DNA of 64,000 nucleotides from Sanguibacter keddieii DSM 10542 (GTDB lineage: Bacteria; Actinomycetota; Actinomycetes; Actinomycetales; Cellulomonadaceae), in assembly GCF_000024925.1 (NCBI RefSeq), contig NC_013521.1, positions 2,728,001 to 2,792,000 on the forward strand, read 5' to 3'. The first letter of the stretch is position 1, and each line of letters begins with the position of its first letter. Under the pieces are notes generated by a model that did not search any database, was not told where the DNA came from, and was given only the letters and a program-made list of their open reading frames with translations. Shown in pieces: positions 9,045 through 17,417 of this stretch. Both the position numbers and the translations under genes were made by a program.

Positions 9045-9506
9045 TCATCGGCGGTCGGAACCCTCGCCGGTGCGCCCGGCGGTGTCGTGGGCGGAGTCGG
9101 CGTCGGGCGCGGTCCAGCGGGTCACCGTGACCTCGCCCGTGGCGGGGTCCCGGACCGACAGCTCGACGACCTCGACGAGCACCACCACCTCGACGGGCTC
9201 GCGGCCGTGCGGGCGGGGCTCGCCGTCGGCCCCCACGAGGTCCGCTGCCCGTCCCGTGATCTTCACGTCGCCGACCATCGACCCGTCGCCGGGGTTCGAG
9301 TGCACGACGCACCGAGGGTCGCCGAGGAGGTCGGTGCCCTTCGGCGACCGCAGCACCACCGGGACCACCAGGTCTCCGTCGCGGACGTCGACCCGCGAGC
9401 CGCTGACCCGAGGGGCACCGCTCACCGTCATGGTCGCCAGGACGTGCCGGTCGCTCGCGCCGAGACGCGCCTCGACGACCGCGGCGAGCGCCGGGGCGTC
9501 GCTCAC
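9045..9506 (-). CDS. Pyridoxamine 5'-phosphate oxidase-family FMN-binding protein
   Basis: A protein of about 153 residues with the split-barrel fold of the PNPOx-like family. The segment HVLATMTVSGAPRVSGS, followed by a strand, LLGDPRCVVHS and VKITGRA, is the usual flavin- or F420-binding core of small general-stress or F420-linked proteins. GTG at 9506 was chosen because homology begins there; no convincing ribosome site is visible, so the start is uncertain by several codons. It is flanked on the same strand by the Rv2466c-like gene upstream (113 bases away) and the GH13 gene 10 bases downstream. Its role is not predictable from sequence. Confidence 0.7.
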   Translation of the reverse strand: MSDAPALAAVVEARLGASDRHVLATMTVSGAPRVSGSRVDVRDGDLVVPVVLRSPKGTDLLGDPRCVVHSNPGDGSMVGDVKITGRAADLVGADGEPRPHGREPVEVVVLVEVVELSVRDPATGEVTVTRWTAPDADSAHDTAGRTGEGSDRR

Positions 9507-9619
9507 GACCGTCGACCAGTGCGCCGCGGCTCGGGCAGGCCCCCCACGCGCAGCGCGCGCGGGAGGCCGGTGGGGAGAGCTCGGCGCCAGGCCCGGCAGG
9601 CCGAGGTGGACTGCGGGGC

Positions 9620-10237
9620 TCAATCGAAGACCGGGCCCTGCGTCCGGGTGCGCTTGAGCTCGAAGAACCCGGGGGTCCCGGCGACGAGCACGCAGCCGTC
9701 CCACAGGCGTCCGGCGTCCTCGCCCTTGGGTGCCGGCGTCACGACCGGGCCGAAGAAGGCGACGTCGCCGAAGGCGACCACCGGCGTCCCGACGTCCTCG
9801 CCGACGCGGTCGATGCCCTCCTTGTGCGACGCGCGGAGCTCGGTGTCGTAGCGGTCCGAGGTCGCTGCGGCGGCGAGCGTCTCGGGCAGGCCGACCTCCG
9901 CGAGGGACTCCAGGATCACGGCGTCGAAGTCGTCGCGCCCGCCCGGGTGCAGGCGGGTGCCGATCGCGTCGTAGAGAGGCTTCACGTACTGCTCGCCGTG
10001 CTCGATGCGGGCGGCCGTGACCACGCGCACCGGTCCCCAGCCCTTCGCCATGAGCTCGGAGTACTTCTCGGGGAGGTCACGGCCCTCGTTGAGGACGGAC
10101 AGGCTCATCACGTGCCAGCGGACCGTGATGTCGCGGACCTTCTCGACCTCGCCGATCCAGCGCGACGTCATCCACGCCCAGGGGCACAAGGGGTCGAACC
10201 AGAAGTCGGCGGTCTGGGTGGTCTGCTCGGTGGTCAT
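9620..10237 (-). CDS. Rv2466c-like mycothiol-dependent oxidoreductase (DsbA fold)
   Basis: A 205-residue DsbA-fold protein strongly resembling M. tuberculosis Rv2466c, a mycothiol-dependent reductase that activates nitro compounds and protects against oxidative stress. Matching segments include [41 protein letters not shown] and FFELKRTRT near the C-terminus. The active site reads Cys18-Pro-Trp-Ala21, whereas Rv2466c has CPWC, so only the nucleophilic Cys is present and a monothiol mechanism using mycothiol is expected. Start ATG at 10237 precedes a Thr/Gln-rich leader. It sits in the cytoplasm. A 15-bp tandem repeat lies just upstream. The family assignment is very strong. Confidence 0.92.
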   Translation of the reverse strand: MTTEQTTQTADFWFDPLCPWAWMTSRWIGEVEKVRDITVRWHVMSLSVLNEGRDLPEKYSELMAKGWGPVRVVTAARIEHGEQYVKPLYDAIGTRLHPGGRDDFDAVILESLAEVGLPETLAAAATSDRYDTELRASHKEGIDRVGEDVGTPVVAFGDVAFFGPVVTPAPKGEDAGRLWDGCVLVAGTPGFFELKRTRTQGPVFD

Positions 10238-10245
10238 GTCGCTCC

Positions 10246-10275
10246 GGGGGTCGATGCTGCGGGGGTCGATGCTGC
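10246..10275. repeat. Tandem 15-bp repeat in the leader of the Rv2466c-like gene
   Basis: GGGGGTCGATGCTGC occurs twice head to tail (10246-10260 and 10261-10275), 9 bases upstream of the ATG at 10237. A degenerate third unit follows. It covers the 5' untranslated region or promoter and could be simple slippage. Confidence 0.7.
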
Positions 10276-10541
10276 GGGGTTCGGTGGTCGGTGCTGCGGC
10301 GGACCGGGTGCTGGGAGGTCGCCGCACCTCGTCGACCAGTACCAACGTCGGCGAGGGGCGCTCGATTCCCTCCCGACGGTACCGACCGACGGCGCGTCTG
10401 TCGCCTGCGGCACGACCCCTCGGCGTGACATGATCGTCCATGGCCGCACCAGGCCCACCCACCAGGTGCCCGGACCTGCCTCGGCGCGCTCATCAGCCCC
10501 TCCGCAGCCTGCCGGCGCCGCATCCCCCGAGGAGGCTCTCC

Positions 10542-13094
10542 GTGCCCGGACAGAACCTGACCCGTGTCGAAGCGACCGCCCGCGCCGGCGTCGTCGCCGT
10601 CGACTCGTACGTGATCGACCTGGACCTCACGACCGGTCCCGAGACCTTCCGGTCGACCACCGAGGTCCGGTTCACCGCAGAGGCCGGGGCGTCGACGTTC
10701 ATCGACCTCGTCGCGCCGACCGTCCACGAGGTCACCCTCAACGGCCAGTCGCTCGACCCGGCCGCCGTCTTCGCCGACTCGCGCATCCAGCTCGACGGGC
10801 TCGCCGCCGAGAACACGCTGCGCGTCGTCGCCGACGCGGCGTACACGAACTCCGGCGAGGGCCTGCACCGCTTCGTCGACCCCGTCGACGGCGAGGTCTA
10901 CCTCTACACGCAGTTCGAGGTGCCCGACGCCCGCCGGGTCTTCGCCGCCTTCGAGCAGCCCGACCTCAAGGCCACCTTCCAGTTCACGGTCACCGCACCG
11001 TCCGCCTGGGAGGTCGTCTCCAACTCCCCCACGCCCGAGCCCGTCCCGGCCGGCGAGGGGACCTCGACCTGGTCCTTCGAGCCCACGCAGCGCATCTCGA
11101 CGTACATCACCGCGATCGTCGCCGGTCCCTACGTCGTGCAGCGCTCCGAGCTCACCAGCAGCGACGGCCGCGTCATCCCGCTCGGGGTGTTCTGCCGCGC
11201 CTCGCTCGCCGAGCACATGGACGCCGACTACGTGTTCGAGAAGACCCGACAGGGCTTCGCGTTCTACGAGGAGAAGTTCCAGTACCCCTACCCGTTCCCC
11301 AAGTACGACCAGCTGTTCGTCCCCGAGTTCAACGCCGGGGCCATGGAGAACGCCGGCTGCGTGACCTTCACCGAGACCTACGTCTTCCGGTCCAAGGTCA
11401 CCGACGCGATCAAGGAGCGCCGGGTCGTCACGATCCTGCACGAGCTCGCGCACATGTGGTTCGGCGACCTCGTCACCATGCGGTGGTGGAACGACCTGTG
11501 GCTCAACGAGTCCTTCGCCGAGTGGGCGTCGACGCTCGCCACCGCCGAGGCCACCGAGTGGACCGAGGCGTGGACCACCTTCGCCGCGATGGAGAAGTCC
11601 TGGGCCTACCGCCAGGACCAGCTGCCCTCGACACACCCCATCGTCGCCACCATCAACGACCTCGAGGACGTCCAGGTCAACTTCGACGGCATCACCTACG
11701 CCAAGGGCGGGTCCGTCCTCAAGCAGCTCGTCGCGTGGGTCGGCATCGACGCCTTCATGGCCGGCGTCGCCCGGTACTTCGCCAAGCACGAGTACGGCAA
11801 CACCGAGCTCGTCGACCTCCTCACCGAGCTCGAGGCCACCAGCGGGCGCGAGCTCGCCTCGTGGTCCGCGCTGTGGCTCGAGACCGCAGGCGTCAACACG
11901 CTGCGCCCGGAGATCGAGGTCGACGCCGAGGGCGTCGTGACCTCCTTCGCGGTCCTGCAGTCCGCCCCGGCCGACTACCCGACCATCCGGCCGCACCGCC
12001 TCGCGGTCGGGTACTACGACCTCGACGCCTCGGGAGCCCTCGTGCGCACCCACCGCGTCGAGCTCGACGTCGACGGCGAGCGCACCGAGGTGCCCGAGCT
12101 CGTGGGCCGCGCACGCCCGGACCTCGTACTCCTCAACGACGACGACCTCGCCTACGCCAAGATCCGCCTCGACGAGGCGTCCCTCGCCGTCGCGATCGCG
12201 CAGCTGTCGAAGATCCAGGACCCGCTCGCCCGCTCGCTCGTCTGGGGCTCCGTCTGGGACGCGACCCGCGACGGCGAGACGCCCGCGAGCGACTACGTGG
12301 ACCTCGTGCTCGGCAACATCTCGACCGAGACCGAGTCGACGACCATCCGCACGACGCTCGCCCAGCTCGCCCTCGCAGCACGCAGCTACGTCTCGCCGGC
12401 CATCCGGCCGCAGACCGTCGAGACCGTCGGCAACCGCCTGTGGATCCTCGCGCAGGCCGCCGAGGCCGGCTCCGACGCCCAGTTCCAGTTCGTCAAGTAC
12501 TTCGCGGCCGTCGCCAGCTCCTCGGCGCACACCGCGACGCTGCGCGGGCTCCTCGACGGGTCGGTCGCCCTCGACGGCCTGACGATCGACACCGACCTGC
12601 GCTGGGAGATCCTCGACGGGCTCGTCCTCGCCGGGGACGCCACCGCCGAGGAGGTCGACGCGACGCTCGCCGAGGACAACACCTCCAACGGTCAGCAGTC
12701 GGCCGCCCGGGCCCGCGCCACGATCCCGACGGCCGAGGGCAAGCGCGCCGCCTTCGACTCCCTCGTCGAGACCGACAGCGCCCCCAACGCGATCGTCCGC
12801 TCCACGACCATCGGATTCGGGCACGTCAACGACCCCGAGGCGCTCCGCGCGGTCGTCGAGCCGTACTTCGCCGCGATCGAGGGACTGTGGGAGAGCCGCA
12901 GCTACCACATCGCCGAGACCCTGGTCGAGGGCCTCTACCCGGCTGCCCTCGCCGACGAGAGCCTCCGCGACGCGACCCGTGGGTGGCTCGCCGCCCACCC
13001 GGACGCCGCTCCCGCGCTGCGCCGGCTCGTCGACGAGTCGCTGGCCGGCGTCGAGCGTGCGCTGCGCGCCCAGGCGGTCGACGCCGCGCGCTGA
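10542..13094 (+). CDS. pepN: Aminopeptidase N (M1 family)
   Basis: An 850-residue cytoplasmic M1 zinc aminopeptidase that removes N-terminal residues from peptides. The exopeptidase motif GAMEN is at residues 266-270, and the zinc motif HELAH at 300-304 is followed by WFGDLVTMRWW and NESFAEW with the third ligand Glu. The length matches actinobacterial PepN, and the C-terminal ERAP1-like helical domain is present. GTG at 10542 is chosen over an in-frame upstream ATG (10440) because GAGGAGG lies seven bases before it and family homology starts there. It is followed by a 17-bp hairpin terminator. It stands alone, converging on malQ. Confidence 0.96.
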   Translation: MPGQNLTRVEATARAGVVAVDSYVIDLDLTTGPETFRSTTEVRFTAEAGASTFIDLVAPTVHEVTLNGQSLDPAAVFADSRIQLDGLAAENTLRVVADAAYTNSGEGLHRFVDPVDGEVYLYTQFEVPDARRVFAAFEQPDLKATFQFTVTAPSAWEVVSNSPTPEPVPAGEGTSTWSFEPTQRISTYITAIVAGPYVVQRSELTSSDGRVIPLGVFCRASLAEHMDADYVFEKTRQGFAFYEEKFQYPYPFPKYDQLFVPEFNAGAMENAGCVTFTETYVFRSKVTDAIKERRVVTILHELAHMWFGDLVTMRWWNDLWLNESFAEWASTLATAEATEWTEAWTTFAAMEKSWAYRQDQLPSTHPIVATINDLEDVQVNFDGITYAKGGSVLKQLVAWVGIDAFMAGVARYFAKHEYGNTELVDLLTELEATSGRELASWSALWLETAGVNTLRPEIEVDAEGVVTSFAVLQSAPADYPTIRPHRLAVGYYDLDASGALVRTHRVELDVDGERTEVPELVGRARPDLVLLNDDDLAYAKIRLDEASLAVAIAQLSKIQDPLARSLVWGSVWDATRDGETPASDYVDLVLGNISTETESTTIRTTLAQLALAARSYVSPAIRPQTVETVGNRLWILAQAAEAGSDAQFQFVKYFAAVASSSAHTATLRGLLDGSVALDGLTIDTDLRWEILDGLVLAGDATAEEVDATLAEDNTSNGQQSAARARATIPTAEGKRAAFDSLVETDSAPNAIVRSTTIGFGHVNDPEALRAVVEPYFAAIEGLWESRSYHIAETLVEGLYPAALADESLRDATRGWLAAHPDAAPALRRLVDESLAGVERALRAQAVDAAR

Positions 13095-13140
13095 CAGGCG
13101 CAGGCTGACAGGTGCTCGCTGACGACACGCCCTGACGCAG

Positions 13141-13178
13141 ACAGCCCGCCCCGGTGCTCAGGCACCGGGGCGGGCTGT
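13141..13178. terminator. Perfect 17-bp hairpin between pepN and malQ
   Basis: Bases 13141-13157 pair fully with 13162-13178 around a TCAG tetraloop. It lies between two convergent genes and can end both transcripts. A T-rich tract is absent, as expected at this GC content. Confidence 0.85.
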
Positions 13179-13221
13179 GTCGTCTCAGGCGCCGGTCGTC
13201 AGGCGCCGGGGGACGCTGCGC

Positions 13222-15378
13222 TCAGGAGTCGACGTCCTCCGTCGTCCGCCCGGTGCCCTCGTTCATCACCGCGGCGAGCGAGCGGAGCCGCGCGTTCTCC
13301 GCGAGGTCGTCGACGAGCACCACGGTGCCGAGGGAGTCGCCGAGCGGCACCTTCCAGTTCGGGTACTCCTGGTCCGTCCCGGGCTGGTTCTGCGCCCGGC
13401 GCTCGCCGACGGCGTCCGCGAGCGAGACACCGAGCAGGGTCGCCGGCGTGAGGAGCACGTACCGGTGGAGCGCCTCGACGAGCTCGCGCTCGGACGGGTC
13501 GTCCCCCACGAGACCCCGCGCGGCGAGCGCGAGGACCATCTGCTCGCGCTCACGGCGCGCGTCCTGGCGGACCTGGTGCACGGGCTCGGTCAGCAGGCCG
13601 AGCCGCTCGCGCAGCTCGACGTGCTCGCCGGCCAGGTACCCGGCCGTCGGCGGGAGGTCGTGGGTGGTGACGGTCGTCAGCGACAGCGGACGGTAGTCCT
13701 CCGGAGCCATCGGGCGCCCGTCGTCGTCCTTCTCGAACCACAGCACGGAGGTGCTCAGGACGCCGCGGTCCGTGAGGTAGCCGCGGACCCAGGGCTCGAC
13801 GACGCCGAGGTCCTCTCCGATGACGACGCCCCCGGCACGCTGCGCCTCGAGGCACAGGATGCCGATGAGCGCCTCGTGGTCGTACCGGACGTACGCGCCC
13901 TCGTCGGCCGGGCTGCCCTGCGGGATCCACCACAGCCGGAACAGACCGATGACGTGGTCGATGCGCAGCGCACCCGCGTGACGGAACACCGTGCGGATGA
14001 GGTCGCGGTACGGGGCGTACCCCGCACGTGCGAGCTCGCGCGGGTGCCACGGGGGCTGCGACCAGTTCTGGCCCTGCTGATTGTACATGTCCGGCGGCGC
14101 GCCCACCTCCATGCCCTGGGCGAGCACGCCCGCCAGGGCCCAGGCGTCCGCCCCGCGGGGGTGCACGCCGACCGCGAGGTCGTGCATGATCCCGATGCCC
14201 ATGCCGCTCTCGCGGGCGGCACGCTGGGCCTGCTCGAGCTGGACGTCGGCGACCCACTGGAGCCAGGAGTAGAAGTCGACCTCGTCGGAGAGCTCCTCGC
14301 GGAGCCGGGCCACTGCCTCCGAGCCCGGGGTGCGGTACTCCTCGGGCCACTCGCCCGAGCCGAGGTGGTCGGTGAAGGCGCACCAGGTCGCGAAGCTCTC
14401 GAGGCCGCTGCCCTGCGACCGGCAGAAGTCCACGAAGGCGGTCTGGCGGGCGGCCGAACGAGGTGCCTCGAAGACGACGCGCAGCGCGCTCTTCTTCGCG
14501 TCCCACACGGCGTCGCGGTCGATCGGCCCCGGGTCGGTGCTCAGCTCGCGGACGTCGTCCGCAGCCCACTCGACGAGCGACCTGTCGGCAGCAGAGAGGT
14601 ACGCGGTCTCGCGGATGTCCTCGACCCGCAGGTAGATCGGGTTGACGAAGCGCCGTGACACCGGGAGGTAGGGCGACGGCGTCATCGGCGTCGTCGGCTC
14701 GGCCGCGGCGACCGGGTTGACCAGCAGGAAGTCGGCGCCGAGCTGCTGCCCGCCGATCCACGCGATGTCCGCGAGGTCGGCGAAGTCGCCGATCCCCCAG
14801 GACTGGCGGGAGCGGACGGAGTAGAACTGGGCCATGAGGCCCCAGTGCTGCGACCCCACCAGGTGCTCGGGGAGCTCGAGACGGTCCGGGGTCACGGCGA
14901 GCACGGTCCGGGACTGGCCGTCGCGCGTGCGGGCACGCAGCTCGTGCCAGCCGAGCGGGAGGTCGTCGGGGAGCTCGAAGGTCGCCCGCCCGATCGTGCG
15001 GCCGTCGACCGTGCGGGGCTCGACGTAGTCGTCCACCTGCTCGAGCGTGACGCGTGTGCCGTCCTCGAGCTCGACCCACACCTCGACGTCGACGCCGTCC
15101 GTCACGTGGACCGGCACGCGGTGCGCGACCCCGTGGCGCGAGACGACGGTGGCGGGGAGCATGCGGCGCCACTCGTCGTCGACGACTGTCGCGAGAGCGA
15201 CGTCGATGTGCTCGGGCGTGGACGCGTCGACCCCGAGGGCGGCGAGGATCGCGACGAGCGTCGAGGCCGGCGCAGTCTTCTTCTCGCCGTGGAACCCCCA
15301 GTGGTCGTGGGAGATCCCGTGAGCCTCGGCGAGGTCGACAAGTGCAGGTGAGAGGGTCGCGCGCTCAGAGGGGTCCAC
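13222..15378 (-). CDS. malQ: 4-alpha-glucanotransferase (amylomaltase)
   Basis: A 718-residue GH77 enzyme that transfers glucan segments between maltodextrins. Characteristic stretches include SWGIGDFADL, ADFLLVNPV, LRIDHVIGLFRLWWIP (catalytic Asp), VIGEDLGVVEP (catalytic Glu) and TTHDLPPTAGY (third Asp). The long N-terminal region of about 150 residues is typical of actinobacterial MalQ. GTG at 15378 was selected by family homology; the frame remains open upstream to 15495, but that part is Arg/Ala-rich and not homologous. It converges on pepN and is divergent from mscS. It works with the GH13 enzyme on maltodextrin or glycogen-derived chains. Confidence 0.93.
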   Translation of the reverse strand: MDPSERATLSPALVDLAEAHGISHDHWGFHGEKKTAPASTLVAILAALGVDASTPEHIDVALATVVDDEWRRMLPATVVSRHGVAHRVPVHVTDGVDVEVWVELEDGTRVTLEQVDDYVEPRTVDGRTIGRATFELPDDLPLGWHELRARTRDGQSRTVLAVTPDRLELPEHLVGSQHWGLMAQFYSVRSRQSWGIGDFADLADIAWIGGQQLGADFLLVNPVAAAEPTTPMTPSPYLPVSRRFVNPIYLRVEDIRETAYLSAADRSLVEWAADDVRELSTDPGPIDRDAVWDAKKSALRVVFEAPRSAARQTAFVDFCRSQGSGLESFATWCAFTDHLGSGEWPEEYRTPGSEAVARLREELSDEVDFYSWLQWVADVQLEQAQRAARESGMGIGIMHDLAVGVHPRGADAWALAGVLAQGMEVGAPPDMYNQQGQNWSQPPWHPRELARAGYAPYRDLIRTVFRHAGALRIDHVIGLFRLWWIPQGSPADEGAYVRYDHEALIGILCLEAQRAGGVVIGEDLGVVEPWVRGYLTDRGVLSTSVLWFEKDDDGRPMAPEDYRPLSLTTVTTHDLPPTAGYLAGEHVELRERLGLLTEPVHQVRQDARREREQMVLALAARGLVGDDPSERELVEALHRYVLLTPATLLGVSLADAVGERRAQNQPGTDQEYPNWKVPLGDSLGTVVLVDDLAENARLRSLAAVMNEGTGRTTEDVDS

Positions 15379-15489
15379 GAGTGAATCCTGCCAGAGAGTC
15401 GCCGCAAGAGCATCACGTCGCACGGTGCGTCGGCCACCTGCTGCGCACGCAGCACGCACCTGCCGCCGACGCTGGGTAGCGTGGTCCGC

Positions 15490-16503
15490 ATGCACCTCCC
15501 CGCCGCACCGCTCACCGCTCTGCCCGTGCCACCCCTCGCGACCGCGAGCCCCACGACCACCGGACTCACCACCACCACCACCGCTGCCGCCGCCGGCTCC
15601 AGCGGCTCCGGCGGCTTCGACGCCTCAGACCTGGGCTCGTGGGCCGACTGGTTCCTCGGGACGCCGATGCGCCTCGTGCTCACCGCTCTGGTGGGCCTGG
15701 TCGTCCTCGTGGTCCTGCGTCGCATGATCCGGACGGTGACCGAGCACCTCGCGGACGGTTCCTTCATGGACCGCCGCGGGCTCCGGCAGCTGGCGGCGTC
15801 GGGCGTGGGCACCGCCGTGCGGCAGTCCAACCCGCTGGCGGCCGCCCGACGTGCGCAGCGCGCCCGGACCATCGGCTCGGTGCTGCGCTCGACGGCGACC
15901 CTCGTGGTCGGGGCGATCGTCGTGCTCATGATGCTCGACGACGTCGGCGTGAACATCATGCCGCTCGTCGCCTCGGCGGGCGTCGCCGGCGTCGCGCTCG
16001 GGTTCGGCGCGCAGAGCCTCGTCAAGGACTTCCTGTCCGGGATGTTCCTGCTGCTCGAGGACCAGTACGGGGTCGGGGACACCATCACCGTCGGTGACGT
16101 GTCGGGGACCGTGGAGGCCGTCGCGCTGCGCATCACCAAGGTGCGTGACGCGACCGGGACCCTCTGGTACGTGCGGAACGGCGAGATCCTCAAGGTGGGC
16201 AACAAGACCCAGGGCTGGGCGCGCGTGAGCGTCGACGTCGAGCTGCACGTCGACGCGGACCTCGACCTGGCCCGGGCGACCCTCACCCGTGCCGGCGAGC
16301 GCCTCACCGCCGACACCGTGCTGCGGACCTACCTGCAGGAGGAGCCGCGCGTGGTCGGCATCGAGAGCCTCAGCGCGTCAGCCGTCTCGCTCAAGCTCGA
16401 GGTCAAGACCGACCCGGCGATGCAGTGGGACGTGGCGCGCGCGCTGCGGGAGGCGGTCCGGACCGAGCTCGCGACGGCCGGGGTGAGCCTCGCCGGGGAG
16501 TAG
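15490..16503 (+). CDS. Small-conductance mechanosensitive channel (MscS family)
   Basis: A 337-residue inner-membrane channel. A Thr/Ala/Gly-rich N-terminal segment (residues 1-45) precedes transmembrane helices at about 56-77, 128-148 and 151-175. The pore-lining third helix carries the Gly/Ala pattern GVAGVALGFGAQSLVKDF, which is highly diagnostic of MscS. The beta domain (DQYGVGDTITVGDVSGTV) and the cytoplasmic vestibule follow. Such channels release solutes on hypo-osmotic shock. ATG at 15490 is preferred; GTG at 15481 is in frame and possible. It converges tightly on the PTS IIA gene, with 14 bases between stops and no hairpin visible. Confidence 0.92.
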   Translation: MHLPAAPLTALPVPPLATASPTTTGLTTTTTAAAAGSSGSGGFDASDLGSWADWFLGTPMRLVLTALVGLVVLVVLRRMIRTVTEHLADGSFMDRRGLRQLAASGVGTAVRQSNPLAAARRAQRARTIGSVLRSTATLVVGAIVVLMMLDDVGVNIMPLVASAGVAGVALGFGAQSLVKDFLSGMFLLLEDQYGVGDTITVGDVSGTVEAVALRITKVRDATGTLWYVRNGEILKVGNKTQGWARVSVDVELHVDADLDLARATLTRAGERLTADTVLRTYLQEEPRVVGIESLSASAVSLKLEVKTDPAMQWDVARALREAVRTELATAGVSLAGE

Positions 16504-16517
16504 CGGAGCAGCCGGGT

Positions 16518-17030
16518 CTAGCGCCAGAGCACGACGTCGTCGCCGCGACGGACCTGCTGGCCCGGCTGGACGGTCTTGTCGACCGCGTCCGGGTCGCCCT
16601 GCAGGGCGATGACCACGCACACCGTGGAGAACCCGGCCGCCGCGACGGTGTCGGGGTCCCAGGTGATGAGGGTCTGACCGGCGGCGACCTCGTCGCCCGA
16701 GGCGACGTGCAGGACAAATCCTTCGCCGCGCAACGTCACCGTGTCGATCCCGAGGTGCACCAGGACGGTCCGGCCGTCAGGGCGCTCGATCGCGAAGGCG
16801 TGGGGGTAGAGCGAGCCGATGGTGCCGGAGACGGGGGCCTGGACGACGGTGTCCGACCCTCCCGGCACCGCGCGGGGCTCGATCGCGAGACCTGGGCCGA
16901 CGATCTCCTCGGCGAAGACCTCGTCGGGGACGTCGCTCAGGGCGACGACCTCCCCGGAGACGGGCGCGACCAGCCGCACCGGTGCCGGTGCAGGCTGGTC
17001 GCGCACGGTTCCCGTGCCGTCGGTCGGCAT
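16518..17030 (-). CDS. PTS glucose-type IIA component
   Basis: A 170-residue phosphocarrier of the glucose/N-acetylglucosamine PTS family. The phosphorylated His is in TVLVHLG (His92) and the partner His77 in LYPHAFAIE. GDEVAAGQTL and the QVRRGD tail match Crr-like IIA domains. It accepts phosphate from HPr and passes it to IIB. It starts 13 bases after the stop of the IIB gene and forms a two-gene operon with it. No membrane IIC gene is next to it, so the sugar permease must be encoded elsewhere. ATG at 17030 is the first plausible start with homology following. Confidence 0.93.
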   Translation of the reverse strand: MPTDGTGTVRDQPAPAPVRLVAPVSGEVVALSDVPDEVFAEEIVGPGLAIEPRAVPGGSDTVVQAPVSGTIGSLYPHAFAIERPDGRTVLVHLGIDTVTLRGEGFVLHVASGDEVAAGQTLITWDPDTVAAAGFSTVCVVIALQGDPDAVDKTVQPGQQVRRGDDVVLWR

Positions 17031-17043
17031 CGTCAGGTCCCGC

Positions 17044-17274
17044 TCAGCGGAGCCCGTCGAGCTCGGCGGCGAGGTTGTCGGCCTCGGGGCCGACGATGAC
17101 CTGGACGATCTTGCCCGAGCGCACGACGCCGAACGCACCGGTCGCCTTGAGGTCGCTCTCGCTGATGAGGTCCGGGTTGGAGACCTCGACACGCAGGCGC
17201 GTGATGCACGGCTCCAGGTCGACGACGTTGGCCTGACCGCCCAGTGCGGCGAGGATCTGCTGTGCCTTGCTCAT
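17044..17274 (-). CDS. PTS glucose/GlcNAc-type IIB domain, stand-alone
   Basis: A 76-residue single-domain IIB protein. The phosphocysteine is Cys23 in the signature LEPCITRLRVEV, and GAFGVV and VIVGPEADNL follow as in the family. It receives phosphate from the IIA encoded directly downstream and donates it to the incoming sugar on a IIC permease. AGGAG lies seven bases before the ATG at 17274. In many bacteria IIB is fused to IIC; here it is free, which is common in Micrococcales. Divergent ptsI on the other side suggests a regulated PTS locus. Confidence 0.93.
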   Translation of the reverse strand: MSKAQQILAALGGQANVVDLEPCITRLRVEVSNPDLISESDLKATGAFGVVRSGKIVQVIVGPEADNLAAELDGLR

Positions 17275-17417
17275 GAGAGAAGCTCCTGAAGTTTCGTGGT
17301 CTGCGCGTTGTGCTGGTGGTCTGCCGGTCGGGCTCGTCGGCTCTGGTCCAAGAGTAGTCGCCTCCACGCACATTTACTGCGACACTGCCTGGAGAGCGCG
17401 CTGATCAGGAGGTACGG
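17275..17417. promoter_or_regulatory. Divergent intergenic region between PTS IIB-IIA and ptsI
   Basis: These 143 bases hold the start regions of both transcripts and are less GC-rich than the flanking coding sequence around 17350-17390. I see no confident -35/-10 pair or operator palindrome. Confidence 0.4.

Noticed and set aside
9824-13108. Long plus-strand frame overlapping the Rv2466c-like gene and pepN in another frame
   Set aside because: The product is Arg/His/Gly-rich without any domain; pepN in its own frame shows GAMEN and HELAH, and homology covers the region.
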